The notes: a model not told the origin generated them from the sequence alone. A DNA stretch of 16,039 bases from Syntrophaceae bacterium UBA2188 (GCA_002327985.1 DCVM01000093.1:5322-21360), one strand, 5' to 3'. Positions 9,301-15,899 are shown, numbered from the stretch's first letter. Program-made: numbers and translations.

Positions 9301-10740
9301 AACAGTCCATATGAATTGGAAGGAATTCATGCTGCTGCCGGCTAAATAGCTGTAAGTAGCCTCGGCAATTTTATATCCGCCTTGATCCGGATCTCCGGCA
9401 TAGACATAGACCAGAAAATTTTCAGCTCCACTTTGCCCGTTATTTCGAACCGTCACCCCAATCGTAACCGGGTCTCCGACTCTCGCAGGATCAGGCGAAA
9501 AGGCGATGTCAGCGGAGCCGAGCGTCAGGTCGGGCAGGGTTGAAGAGGTAAGATTTCTAAAAGCCATGTTGTCCGCTTCGTCAAGCTCGTCAATTGAATT
9601 AAAAGGGTCTATTCGCACAAAGACTTTTCGAAGCGAGGCCGTTGGAACGGTCCAGTTAACATTGACCTGGACGTTACAGAAAGCATCGATTGCAGGGATT
9701 GTAGTCTCAGCAATCAATGCCCCTACGGCGGATGGGTCTCCATCATAGAATTGAACGATAATATTATCGGTATTGGCAGGCCCTTTATTATAGATTGTTG
9801 CTGTGATAGTGATCGTATCCCCAATTTTGGGATTGGAATTCGAGAAGGTAATGTCTCCAGGCAAAATCGAAAGATTCGGCTTCACGTGAGCTAAGGCCAG
9901 TATGGCTAAAGCCGTCGAATATGGATCATCATTCCATGAACCATTGGAAAGTTGGGTGGCAGTGAGGTAATGGATCACTGGAGGGGCTACCGATGAAATA
10001 TTGGCGCCACTCTGAACCAATGCCAAAAAAGCCAGTGATGTTTCATAAACCGTAGAAGGACTTGACCCAAATCCCCCATCTGGATTTTGCTTTGAAAGGA
10101 GATAGGCAACCCCATTATTGACCGAGCTTTGAAGGTTGTAAATTGATTCATATTGCGAAAGTGTATCAATAACTATTGCGGTCATATAGACATTTGAATC
10201 ATCCCCTTGATAGAATCCCCATCCTCCATCAGGATTCTGAGTAGACAGGAGGAAGCCGAGAGCCGAACTGATGATGGACTGGTCATAATAATTAACAGCC
10301 TTAAGGACCTTAAGGACAAGGGCTGTAGTTTGAGGATCACCCACTATATCACCTGAGAACAATCCCCACCCTCCATCAGTGGCTTGAGATGAAATTAGTC
10401 CAATAATTAGGTCCGAAACATCGCTCCCGGATAATACTAAAGAATATATCTTCCGGGCAAGATAGTCATTGTTTGAAGGTGTGGCCTTATCTGCCCAATT
10501 AATAGCCTCTTGGTAATCAGCACCCACGAAATTAAGATACTTTAGGGTGTCTATAACTTGGGTGGTATCTCTCACAGGGACTACAAGGCCAAAACTCCCA
10601 TCTGTATTTTGGCTGGAAAACAACCAGTTAAGCCCGTTCGATACAATAGGTGATTGAGCAAAGGTCGGGGTAAAAGAAAATAGATATGACAATATTAATA
10701 CAACTATTGTAAATCGTAGAATCTTTTTCACTTTTCCCAT
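3367..10740 (-). CDS. Giant secreted multidomain protein (toroid, CARDB, FN3, VCBS/ASPIC, lectin-like, PKD)
   Basis: A 2457-residue exported protein, probably extracellular or surface-associated. Order: signal peptide 1-28 (TFA|Q); alpha/alpha toroid ~31-285 with five QW-like repeats; CARDB domains ~287-398, 402-510, 520-633; FN3 ~640-727; CARDB ~729-836; VCBS/FG-GAP propeller ~840-1160 with seven DxDNDGxLD-type calcium loops; ASPIC/UnbV-like domain ~1162-1255; CARDB ~1259-1370, 1376-1490, 1494-1605; three Ig/CARDB-like modules ~1611-1938; lectin/LamG-like sandwich ~1943-2142; PKD-like modules ~2146-2336; a terminal module ~2340-2457 with LWPPNHKM and ending VPHDQRR. Each CARDB ends in a [VIA]DPxNxxxExxExNN-like motif. 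No sortase, PEP-CTERM or other anchor is visible. All modules suggest binding, not catalysis. It is the last gene of the minus-strand set. A GTG at 10731, 9 nt after AGG and giving an MKKIL signal peptide, may be the true start. Ligand unknown. Confidence 0.9.
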   Translation of the reverse strand: MGKVKKILRFTIVVLILSYLFSFTPTFAQSPIVSNGLNWLFSSQNTDGSFGLVVPVRDTTQVIDTLKYLNFVGADYQEAINWADKATPSNNDYLARKIYSLVLSGSDVSDLIIGLISSQATDGGWGLFSGDIVGDPQTTALVLKVLKAVNYYDQSIISSALGFLLSTQNPDGGWGFYQGDDSNVYMTAIVIDTLSQYESIYNLQSSVNNGVAYLLSKQNPDGGFGSSPSTVYETSLAFLALVQSGANISSVAPPVIHYLTATQLSNGSWNDDPYSTALAILALAHVKPNLSILPGDITFSNSNPKIGDTITITATIYNKGPANTDNIIVQFYDGDPSAVGALIAETTIPAIDAFCNVQVNVNWTVPTASLRKVFVRIDPFNSIDELDEADNMAFRNLTSSTLPDLTLGSADIAFSPDPARVGDPVTIGVTVRNNGQSGAENFLVYVYAGDPDQGGYKIAEATYSYLAGSSMNSFQFIWTVIQGVDRVTVKIDPLNQVTESNENNNQAYRLLATVAPPVEGIDLVAVPNSLSFSPGIGQAGQPVTITASVFNNGTVGAGNISVDFLDHGPSGSIQKIYGTVIPSLTPGQKQTISFQHSSFTKGPHTICMKVDPQNFIQEANENNDETCAGLTVIEGTIEDTLAIPRNLRGTSTRTSITLGWEHVTRFYFGGYVVYREGIRQNEVPITQNTYTDAGLPSGTLYHYQIASVDTWGGGESPRSEVLAISTLINDIDLKVDYKDVTITPEDAKAGQTVTIWAKIYNLGTDPVSNVAVNLYTSETPISTVHVPSIAAGSEYLVQTTWVVTDPNDFIYIEADPDNALIERDEFNNVAITSIVSNVRFTQFNQIISTSYRALGDLDNDGDLDVLNATGSILLVNDGTGNFTYLTGAQTGIRSARDYSAAFGDIDNDGYLDIFICNTFEGDNRLYRNNGNLTFTDITQQAGLKGINTYTVNAVFGDLNNDGHLDLFVGAYGGLQYIYLNNGNGTFTRVLPSFSEGYENVELGDIDGDGDLDVVVCTGNVVIYKNDGTGRFTRHQALPGSSWDAALGDMDNDGHLDIITLNPGRVFYNDGQGNFSLSNSVALPRSGIYTISLADFDNDGDLDILYSDNGILIRNDGGRKFTDITPLNYLNLPWYTVLLGDIDNDGDIDIVGGQYIYKNQMDNNNYLIISLRGIESNSYGIGSKIKVYEEGHLGEKNYLKGFRQVQAGGHGYVSMDSSDVHFGLNSDYLYDIQVEFSASGIKANRRSTTPGRKLILPEYGDLYVNTQDITLSPEDPVDDDHLIITAVIHNPTTVDVDNVVVGFYDGNPSAGGMELGRVELSYVPAEGEKAFPILITLSEGAHEIYVVIDPDNILLETNKENNTASRAITVAPRLVDQDLSISASDIGMSPVAPWEGAEVTLSAIVHSSRTRDIQNVPVAFYDGDPDQGGVLIGQTIIPNIHASGNAQAQVQWSTLGKSGLHYIHVVVDPQNVIREVNESNNSAFVPVEIIPPSKPDLAIGTSDIVFSTLAPKEGDPLTINATIRNLGNPTSMIEVFLYGGDPLQGGIALSQKTIPQIIPLGGTAVLNFEVNTIGLAGNHNFFVSIDPNNRIDEMIESNNTASSSLAIGSSNLHLGLSTDKTVYSANEEVQITVNLYNLINSSRTGTLEVKILDGNNHLVATVIAGQSLTLNPNENRILGYAWNTGQILSGSYKVFCQFGEGGNVVSRNEVLFTITPVKNISSRIVTDQISYEANRVVTITSTITSLSPNYIFSSLIARIDLMNSQGTTLFSDTKTIPFLTSGQRVELKTYWNTSNHPKGTYMVRLEVLEGMSSLGTSTVTFEILGSSQTSEGILGTITAQPKLLYRGQDEILSYSVANKGNEDISDLTVKVLIVNPETQELKNTLESSVNLPIGTAAAGNFTASTSDLPSRMYLAILQASSATMTQAKTLASTVFMVIEAITLPFSDNFDSYTVGASAPAPWFELCDGQAVITGGEFNSGQNSLMTGGEPGNSHCALVGLGETYPDKISYEVRAKVNSARSSAYIGFFEEIANMIPQFNTVYFNGTDGKVYFYSADKDHGFLVPLLDSFAVDVWYKVRLEIDFSILTADAYIDDVRVAQGLPISPKEATWEHNGTYNFQLNKIGVLHSLGEPFYFDDFSIFDQRNHPPIANAGPNLAIFGNLQYSTVIQGMASDQDNDFLSYRWLEGQNELVPWRPVGPNGECHLELGSVPAFALGEHILSLEVNDGQDISGDNMILTVNNSAPHPAPAGGGVCEINTQFPLKGQISDYDGDIVNYAWTEADQWLFDGFIQTLYGGGPVNLPEYLYPCSGLGEHTIILWANDGVNHTTSAQIHISVVDTSVPTLAPTANQNILWPPNHKMVTVIIRANARDNSGGPVLLSAVIFSNEPQNGLGDGDESPDWTEPVIDQVNGVITLQLRAERSGRGNGRIYTVRITATDTSGNSSYGDVNIIVPHDQRR
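7291..8181 (-). other. Seven-repeat VCBS/FG-GAP calcium-loop propeller within the giant protein
   Basis: Seven D-x-[DN]-x-D-G-x-[IL]-D loops begin at residues 854, 902, 955, 1002, 1046, 1092 and 1138, about 45-50 residues apart. Each has the form LGDIDNDGDLDVV. Seven copies match a complete seven-bladed integrin-alpha-like beta-propeller. The ASPIC/UnbV-like domain follows directly, an arrangement known from CRTAC1-type proteins. The fold assignment is by motif; a structure prediction would test it. Confidence 0.85.
9886..10650 (-). other. Alpha/alpha toroid domain with QW-like repeats within the giant protein
   Basis: Five repeats of the form [ST]xQxx[DN]G[GS][WF]G or a close variant, with the Gln at residues 44, 119, 168, 218 and 263, are each followed by helices such as TTALVLKVL or STALAILAL. 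This is the prenyltransferase/squalene-oxidase repeat pattern. The DxDDTA acid motif of squalene-hopene cyclases and the GCGEQ thioester motif are both absent, so a binding role is more likely than catalysis. Confidence 0.75.
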
Positions 10741-10755
10741 CCTGATAAATTCAAT

Positions 10756-11766
10756 CTATTCATACCCAAAAACAACATTGGAGGCAGCCCCACCTTCCAA
10801 AATAATTCTTTTGATAACCTTCTTGGACCCCACATCCAAAATCGTTAATTCGCCCGGATCTCTGTAGCCGCCTCTCCCAATTAAAAGGCTTTTGCCATCT
10901 GGGGTAAGGGTTATTTGATTAGGCTCGCCCCGGCCATCGGGCAAAGGGATTTTTTTTATTATTCTCCCTGTCTTAAGTTCAATTATCATGATTACTTTAG
11001 ATTTGTTCCTTTCAATAAATGGATATACTGTGTCTTCTTTATGAAGCCCTCCCCACCCATGAGTAAAATTGCAATTGGTGGTTATATTAATATTTGAATC
11101 CTCACCAGTAAAAGTTGAAATATTCGTGTTGCACTTGATTTTTTTCAATTCTGGTAGGGGAACCTCTTTTAATACGTTTCCAGTCTCGGTTTCAACAATA
11201 ATAAGCTTTATCCCATCAATTCTTTTTCCCTGTTTATCTTGATGTCTGGATAAGATATACAGAAGTTTACTATCATCAGAAAAGATTGCCTCAAAAAGAG
11301 GATTAGTACCAAGCTCTCCAAAATGTCTTATCGCTCTTAAACTTGTAGTGTCTATTAGGGCAAATGGGGCCGGGCCAAGACAACTAAAGGCTATTCTCCG
11401 ACCATCAGGAGATAGCTTACCTCTGCAGTCATATCCTAAACCTGTCCTTGCATTCTCAAATCCTTCTTCACTAAGTTTTCTTGTAATTTCTAGTGTTTTT
11501 GCATTTATCACTATCATGGGTGCTCTAAACCATTCACCTGTAACATATAATTCCCGGCCATCGGGTCTTATCTGAATGATAGGGAGAATCCCAAGATTCT
11601 TATCGCTTAGGGTTTTAATAATCTTAAAAGTTTGCATGTCAATCTTAACAAGCTCACCAACCCCACCAACATAGGCAAATAATCTTTTGTCTTGTACAGC
11701 GGGCACGCAAATAGGTTGACTATAAAAAAGGAAAAAACAAACAAAGAGGGTTATAATCCAATTCAT
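10756..11766 (-). CDS. Exported YVTN-like beta-propeller protein
   Basis: A 336-residue protein with an N-terminal hydrophobic segment (MNWIITLFVCFFLFYS) and probable signal peptidase cleavage near residues 23-26. The rest is a repeated beta-propeller of the YVTN/40-residue type: RPDGRELYVTG (67-77), SPDGRRIAFS (119-128), SDDSKLLYIL (163-172) and TPDGKSLLIG (288-297), alternating with strands of the form 'xxIDxxTxxIIKxL' (for example VKIDMQTFKIIKTL at 40-53). There are no catalytic motifs. It probably works as an extracytoplasmic binding or scaffold protein. It starts 20 nt after the upstream gene's stop and ends 15 nt before the giant gene, so it is almost certainly co-transcribed. A weak Shine-Dalgarno (GAGAG, 11777-11781) lies 10 nt before the ATG. 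The ligand is unknown. Confidence 0.85.
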   Translation of the reverse strand: MNWIITLFVCFFLFYSQPICVPAVQDKRLFAYVGGVGELVKIDMQTFKIIKTLSDKNLGILPIIQIRPDGRELYVTGEWFRAPMIVINAKTLEITRKLSEEGFENARTGLGYDCRGKLSPDGRRIAFSCLGPAPFALIDTTSLRAIRHFGELGTNPLFEAIFSDDSKLLYILSRHQDKQGKRIDGIKLIIVETETGNVLKEVPLPELKKIKCNTNISTFTGEDSNINITTNCNFTHGWGGLHKEDTVYPFIERNKSKVIMIIELKTGRIIKKIPLPDGRGEPNQITLTPDGKSLLIGRGGYRDPGELTILDVGSKKVIKRIILEGGAASNVVFGYE

Positions 11767-11786
11767 ACTTGGGGATCTCTCGAGAA

Positions 11787-12791
11787 TTACGGTGCTTGTC
11801 TCTTTAATTTGAAAAAATTAATTTTATTTTTTAACCCAAAAACTAACTTATCCCCTTTTGCAGTCCAAATCATATGACCAATAAAATCATGGGCTTTAAG
11901 AATTTGATCTTTTTTAGTCCCGTCTTTGCTAATAAAATGTAATATATAATTGTCAAGATAAGCGATAAATTGGCCAGATGGATGAATAGCAGGACTCATG
12001 TCCTGGTGTGCATCCGGATAAATTATCCTTTTTCCCCCAGAAATTGAGAAAAAAACTAATCGAGAATCTCCTGACATACGACCCCCTAACTCTTCTATAA
12101 GTATTTCCTTACCATTGGGGAACCATTGGATATTAAAAATAGAAGCTTTTGTTCTATAAGTTGTAACGATGTTCCCGTCCTTGACCCCTACAACATGGAT
12201 AAGACTTTCAGTTAGTTTATAACGTTCTTCCCCAAGTCTTGGAATGTTCTGCCATAATATCATATATTGTCCGTCCGGGGAGAATCGCCACTGTGGGAAA
12301 GGTACAGAGGCAGATTTTCTTATATCGAACTCTCCGATTATTCTTTTTTGCTTCCCATCAGGTGTGATTCCAAGTAAAGTTTCAGAACCAAACCACTTCT
12401 GTCTTCCTCCCTCACCACTAAGAAAAATAATTTCTTTTCCATCTTTCGACCATTCAGGCGAATCTGCAGGTTTTGAATCGCAGACCAAGCAAGTTAATCC
12501 TGAACCGTCAGATCCAACTATCCAGATCGAATCTCTGTTGACCACAAAAGCGATTCGGTCTTCTGTTGGTGATAAGGACATTTTTTCAATAAAATATTTC
12601 CTTTGTTTATGAGAATAGTATTTCTCTATTTTGCTTGTATCCATAGGTAATGACACAACGTTTTCTACCCAATTATCAGCAAAAATATATAATTTTTCTG
12701 GGATTTTGACAGCATAGACGTGGATATTGTAAATTACTGTTGATAGCAAACAAAGCAATATTAAGCTGCCCCCAATTAACCTCTTACCCAT
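11787..12791 (-). CDS. Exported TolB/PD40-like beta-propeller protein
   Basis: A 334-residue protein with an N-terminal hydrophobic segment (~7-27) that could be a signal peptide or membrane anchor. Six PD40/WD40-like strands follow: MSLSPTEDRIAFVV (71-84), PEWSKDGKEIIFLS (112-125), WRFSPDGQYMILW (168-180), IQWFPNGKEILI (221-232), PAIHPSGQFIAYL (267-279) and MIWTAKGDKLVFG (307-319). This is the pattern of the TolB C-terminal propeller, but the TolB N-terminal domain is missing, so it is not tolB itself. The ATG at 12791 is preferred over an in-frame TTG at 12803 because GGGGG (12797-12801) sits 5 nt before it. It lies 20 nt downstream of the transglutaminase-like gene and 20 nt upstream of the next propeller. 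The function is not known; a role with envelope or peptidoglycan partners is inference from context. Confidence 0.85.
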   Translation of the reverse strand: MGKRLIGGSLILLCLLSTVIYNIHVYAVKIPEKLYIFADNWVENVVSLPMDTSKIEKYYSHKQRKYFIEKMSLSPTEDRIAFVVNRDSIWIVGSDGSGLTCLVCDSKPADSPEWSKDGKEIIFLSGEGGRQKWFGSETLLGITPDGKQKRIIGEFDIRKSASVPFPQWRFSPDGQYMILWQNIPRLGEERYKLTESLIHVVGVKDGNIVTTYRTKASIFNIQWFPNGKEILIEELGGRMSGDSRLVFFSISGGKRIIYPDAHQDMSPAIHPSGQFIAYLDNYILHFISKDGTKKDQILKAHDFIGHMIWTAKGDKLVFGLKNKINFFKLKRQAP

Positions 12792-12796
12792 ATTCA

Positions 12797-12801
12797 CCCC
12801 C
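12797..12801 (-). promoter_or_regulatory. Ribosome-binding site that sets the start of the TolB-like gene
   Basis: GGGGG on the minus strand (12801-12797), followed by TGAAT, lies 5 nt before the ATG at 12791. The alternative TTG at 12803 overlaps it and has no upstream purine-rich site. Confidence 0.55.
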
Positions 12802-12811
12802 AATAGTTTGC

Positions 12812-15800
12812 TTACTTACATTCTAATTTTGAAGTATCATCCCATGGCTTACTATTATAGTGAGCATTGACCTTATCTGCATAGTTGGCTCCCTTGCTAT
12901 CTTGCCTTTTTCCATCTTTATCATAATAAGGCGGACATTTATTACAATTATAAAGACTCAACATTTGAAGCCTCAATTGCTCCTCCGTGGGATTAGTGAT
13001 ACCCGCCTGTTTTAGATATGTTTTAGCTCTTGTAAAATTATCGTTATAAATTGCCTTACCTAAATCCACATTATATTTCCAGTCCCAAAGAACATTATCC
13101 CAATTAACAGGAATGGGATAAGGATCTATAGTTCCTGGCCATCTTTGTCCATCCCACCATTTATTAATTTGCATTATGCCATAATCAACGCCATTCGTTT
13201 TGGGTTCACCCTGTTGAGTAAACTGTCCCCACTTGCTTTCTTGATAAGCAATTGCTTTATATATGTCTCCAGATAGATAGTTTCCTAAATCAGTGCAAAT
13301 AGGATTTTGACCTTTCTTGTCCTCTGTTGTCTCACCTCCCATAAGATGGCCTGAAATCATGTAAGCCCCTGCACCTGTTAAGGGAACTTCTACAATCCAT
13401 CCAACACCATACCAGAGGTTATATTGCAGATTGGTCTCTGGAATTGTGACCGACCTCCCCTGATTCACTGCATTTATAATTAAATTCCTAACATCCTTTG
13501 AAACCGTTAAAAGTTCAATCTCTTGAGAAAGATTACCCTGGTTGATATGATGAATTGCTATCCCACTCTCATTTGCTAATTGGATAGCTTTTATGGCAGA
13601 AATAGATTTGAGGCTCACCATTTGCTCCCATAACTGATTTTCTAATATGGAGCTTGTCATTCCTAAAAGGTTCATTATCTCTCTTCTTTTGCTATTATCC
13701 CCATTGATAGGCATTAAAATGGATATCTCTCTTTTGATATCAATCCAGTAAGTAGAGGGGACTATTCTATATGGCAAGCCATAGATATAACTGACGTTTA
13801 TATTTTTCCCTGTAATCCCTTCTGAGATGTCTTTGTTGTAAATGTGATGACCAATCTCCATCAAGTTAGACGTTGATTCTTCTAAATTATTAAAATATCT
13901 CAAGATAGACATAAAGAGGATTTCCCCAAGAATGGGATCGTTATAAGGGTCTGGATAGTCTGAATCTAAAGTATTTTTCAAAATTTCAAATCTTTGCTCG
14001 ATCAAATCTTCTGATAATCCCTTAGGGTCAATGCCCAATGCATAATACCCTCCTGCCTTGATGTTGTGAGTGACTCGATCTATTTCCCCAGTGTTTGGGT
14101 AAATAATATTCACATCCAATACTTGCTCGGTTCCTACAAAGGTATCAGCACCTAAGGCTACAATATTGCCTTCTATTTTCACCGATGGTTTCACCCTAAG
14201 GAGGTAAGCTGGAACATTATAGAATCCACCGTATTGATTTATTAGCTGCTCATCTGCTGGAGTAGATGGTAAATAGGAAATGGTAACTCGCTTTCCCATT
14301 ATTTCAGGGGAGGCAATATGGTATTGAAGGCCTTGCCCAAATAGATTTGGTAAAAAGATTCCTACCTTATAACGAAAAGTGTCGGCCAATCCAGAAAATA
14401 TTACCAGTTTGACCACTGTTTTGTAAGGCAAAGTAGAAGCTAAGAGTTCAGGATACTGGGCTTTTATATTTTTAGATCTTTTTACATCTTCAATTGTCTT
14501 GCCTGGAAAATTCGCATCCAAATAACTCTGTATCTGTTGAAGATAAAAATCAACTGGGGTAGCATCATTAAACACACTGAGATAAGATGATTTGTCGAAG
14601 GTGATGTGCCTGACCACATCTAACCCATCTGCATATTCGTATTGTTTATAACTCCCATCCAATGGTATCCACGTCTTTCCTGTTTGGTCCACAATCACAC
14701 CTCGATAATTACCATAAGGAATATACACCTCGACCCAAACATGTTCCATTTTTACTTTTGTAACTTTGCCTCCCGATATGATCCCCGTAACCGGAATGCC
14801 ACCACTTGCAATAAAATCAAGGGCTGCGTTGGCATCAGTAAATCCTCCGACCCAGTTCATAACCTTGTCTATGGGGAGCTCGATAGTGCCATAGACATAT
14901 CGGGCGGGGATGTTTGAGGCACGAAGAAGAGCGATAAGGAGGGATGCGGTATCAAAAGCATTTCCTTGTTTGGTCAGCAGGGTCATGTGGGCTCCCTGGA
15001 TGGAGCCATAGGTAGGAACAAATTCGATGTTATTTCGCACCCAGTTGTAAATCTTTACAGGGTTGTTTCCAAGTTCCTGTGCTTTTGCAATAATCTCTGG
15101 GGTGAATTGGACTTCAATGTTCTCAGCTAAATCTTCAGGGATTGGAGTGCCCGCAGCTTGAGCAACCATTAAGTTCGTGGAATTGGGCTCATAGTTCATC
15201 GTTCTTTGTTCATCGTTAGATGACAAAAGACCTCTTAAGGACCCATTCGAAGCAACAAGAATTGGTTTCCTCTGTACCTTGGCCTTCTGCTGTTTTATGA
15301 AGTCCCTTTCAAAATCCTCTTTCTTAAGGCGAGGCTCTTTCCTCTCAACCTTTGGTGTTCTATGAGGAAGCTTGTTGGGATCAAGAGGAATGTGTTTTTC
15401 TGGAGGTTTGACTCGTTGTAGATGTTTTTTGGCCTTCTCTATCTCTACTTCTAACGCAAGGCCTTTTCCCGCCCTCTCAATATCGTCAAGGTTGGCTTTC
15501 AATTCATTGAGGTTATCCTCATAGTGTTTCACAAATTTATGATGTCTCTGTAATACCTCGTGGGGAAGTCCTGCATCCCTCAACTTCTTCTCTGTCTCGG
15601 CAAACTGTTTCTTAACTTCCCTATCAAACTCCTCTATCTCAGCCCTTTTTGCTTTCGCCTTTATGGCCTTTGTCTCTCTATCCGTGGCTGGATTCTCAAG
15701 GATCTCCCCTATTTCCTCAATTGCTTTCTGGAATTTCACCTCTGGTTTTTGCTCATGTTCCGATCGGTTATTGAAGGAGGGCGGCTGATTTAGCCCCTTT

Positions 15801-15895
15801 TCACTGGCGTGGACAAGGCTACATATTCCCACATAATTCCATAAAAAGAAGAATATAACAATAATGGTTAATGGTTTTAACAGCTTACTATTCAT
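12812..15895 (-). CDS. Secreted pseudo-transglutaminase with C-terminal SLT (lytic transglycosylase-like) domain
   Basis: A 1027-residue exported protein, first of the four-gene set. Order: signal peptide 1-30 (VHA|S); charged, probably coiled-coil region ~50-165; basic Pro/Lys linker to ~215; transglutaminase-like core ~276-425; a long unassigned region ~430-850; SLT lysozyme-like domain ~865-975; Cys-containing tail (C984-x-x-C987, C1026). In the core, GNAFDTASLLIALLRASNIP fits the family block around the nucleophile, but the Cys position is A313; H385 (MEHVWVEV) and D413 (WIPLDGS) remain. The SLT part has AIAYQESKWG with E886 as the likely catalytic Glu and GVDYGIMQIN (902-911). The expected role is periplasmic or extracellular peptidoglycan cleavage with a non-catalytic transglutaminase fold. 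The ATG at 15895 is chosen because GGGGAG lies 4 nt before it; in-frame ATG 15907 and TTG 15913 lack such a site. From memory, similar fronts occur in long proteins beside RHS genes; no RHS gene is present here. Confidence 0.88.
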   Translation of the reverse strand: MNSKLLKPLTIIVIFFFLWNYVGICSLVHASEKGLNQPPSFNNRSEHEQKPEVKFQKAIEEIGEILENPATDRETKAIKAKAKRAEIEEFDREVKKQFAETEKKLRDAGLPHEVLQRHHKFVKHYEDNLNELKANLDDIERAGKGLALEVEIEKAKKHLQRVKPPEKHIPLDPNKLPHRTPKVERKEPRLKKEDFERDFIKQQKAKVQRKPILVASNGSLRGLLSSNDEQRTMNYEPNSTNLMVAQAAGTPIPEDLAENIEVQFTPEIIAKAQELGNNPVKIYNWVRNNIEFVPTYGSIQGAHMTLLTKQGNAFDTASLLIALLRASNIPARYVYGTIELPIDKVMNWVGGFTDANAALDFIASGGIPVTGIISGGKVTKVKMEHVWVEVYIPYGNYRGVIVDQTGKTWIPLDGSYKQYEYADGLDVVRHITFDKSSYLSVFNDATPVDFYLQQIQSYLDANFPGKTIEDVKRSKNIKAQYPELLASTLPYKTVVKLVIFSGLADTFRYKVGIFLPNLFGQGLQYHIASPEIMGKRVTISYLPSTPADEQLINQYGGFYNVPAYLLRVKPSVKIEGNIVALGADTFVGTEQVLDVNIIYPNTGEIDRVTHNIKAGGYYALGIDPKGLSEDLIEQRFEILKNTLDSDYPDPYNDPILGEILFMSILRYFNNLEESTSNLMEIGHHIYNKDISEGITGKNINVSYIYGLPYRIVPSTYWIDIKREISILMPINGDNSKRREIMNLLGMTSSILENQLWEQMVSLKSISAIKAIQLANESGIAIHHINQGNLSQEIELLTVSKDVRNLIINAVNQGRSVTIPETNLQYNLWYGVGWIVEVPLTGAGAYMISGHLMGGETTEDKKGQNPICTDLGNYLSGDIYKAIAYQESKWGQFTQQGEPKTNGVDYGIMQINKWWDGQRWPGTIDPYPIPVNWDNVLWDWKYNVDLGKAIYNDNFTRAKTYLKQAGITNPTEEQLRLQMLSLYNCNKCPPYYDKDGKRQDSKGANYADKVNAHYNSKPWDDTSKLECK
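12955..13300 (-). other. SLT/lysozyme-like domain of the transglutaminase-like protein
   Basis: Residues ~866-981 carry the SLT pattern: AIAYQESKWG with Glu at 886, then DYGIMQIN (904-911), then the helix of the type NVDLGKAIYNDNF (942-954). The canonical family reads AxxxQESxxxP...GxGLMQI. The domain starts shortly after the Gly-rich stretch LTGAGAYMISGHLMGG (839-854), which looks like the end of the conserved front region. Confidence 0.75.
15194..15217. repeat. In-frame tandem GTTCATCGTT repeat in the linker of the transglutaminase-like gene
   Basis: GTTCATCGTT occurs at 15194-15203 and again at 15208-15217 with a 14-bp period. On the coding strand it reads as AACGATGAAC units and encodes the low-complexity stretch NDEQRTMNYE. 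It lies in the unconserved linker before the transglutaminase core. Such AACGATGAAC-type units look like intergenic repeat DNA that has become coding. Confidence 0.5.
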
Positions 15896-15899
15896 TCTG

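Noticed and set aside
9886..10650. Squalene-hopene cyclase or thioester protein
   Set aside because: QW-like repeats are present, but the DxDDTA and GCGEQ-type motifs are absent and the domain is part of a secreted adhesin-like chain.
11787..12791. tolB itself
   Set aside because: The PD40 propeller is similar, but the TolB N-terminal domain is missing and no tolQRA or pal gene is nearby.
12812..15895. Toxin-immunity locus of RHS type
   Set aside because: The front resembles proteins I associate with RHS loci, but no YD repeats or small immunity-like gene are present. The next gene is a propeller.
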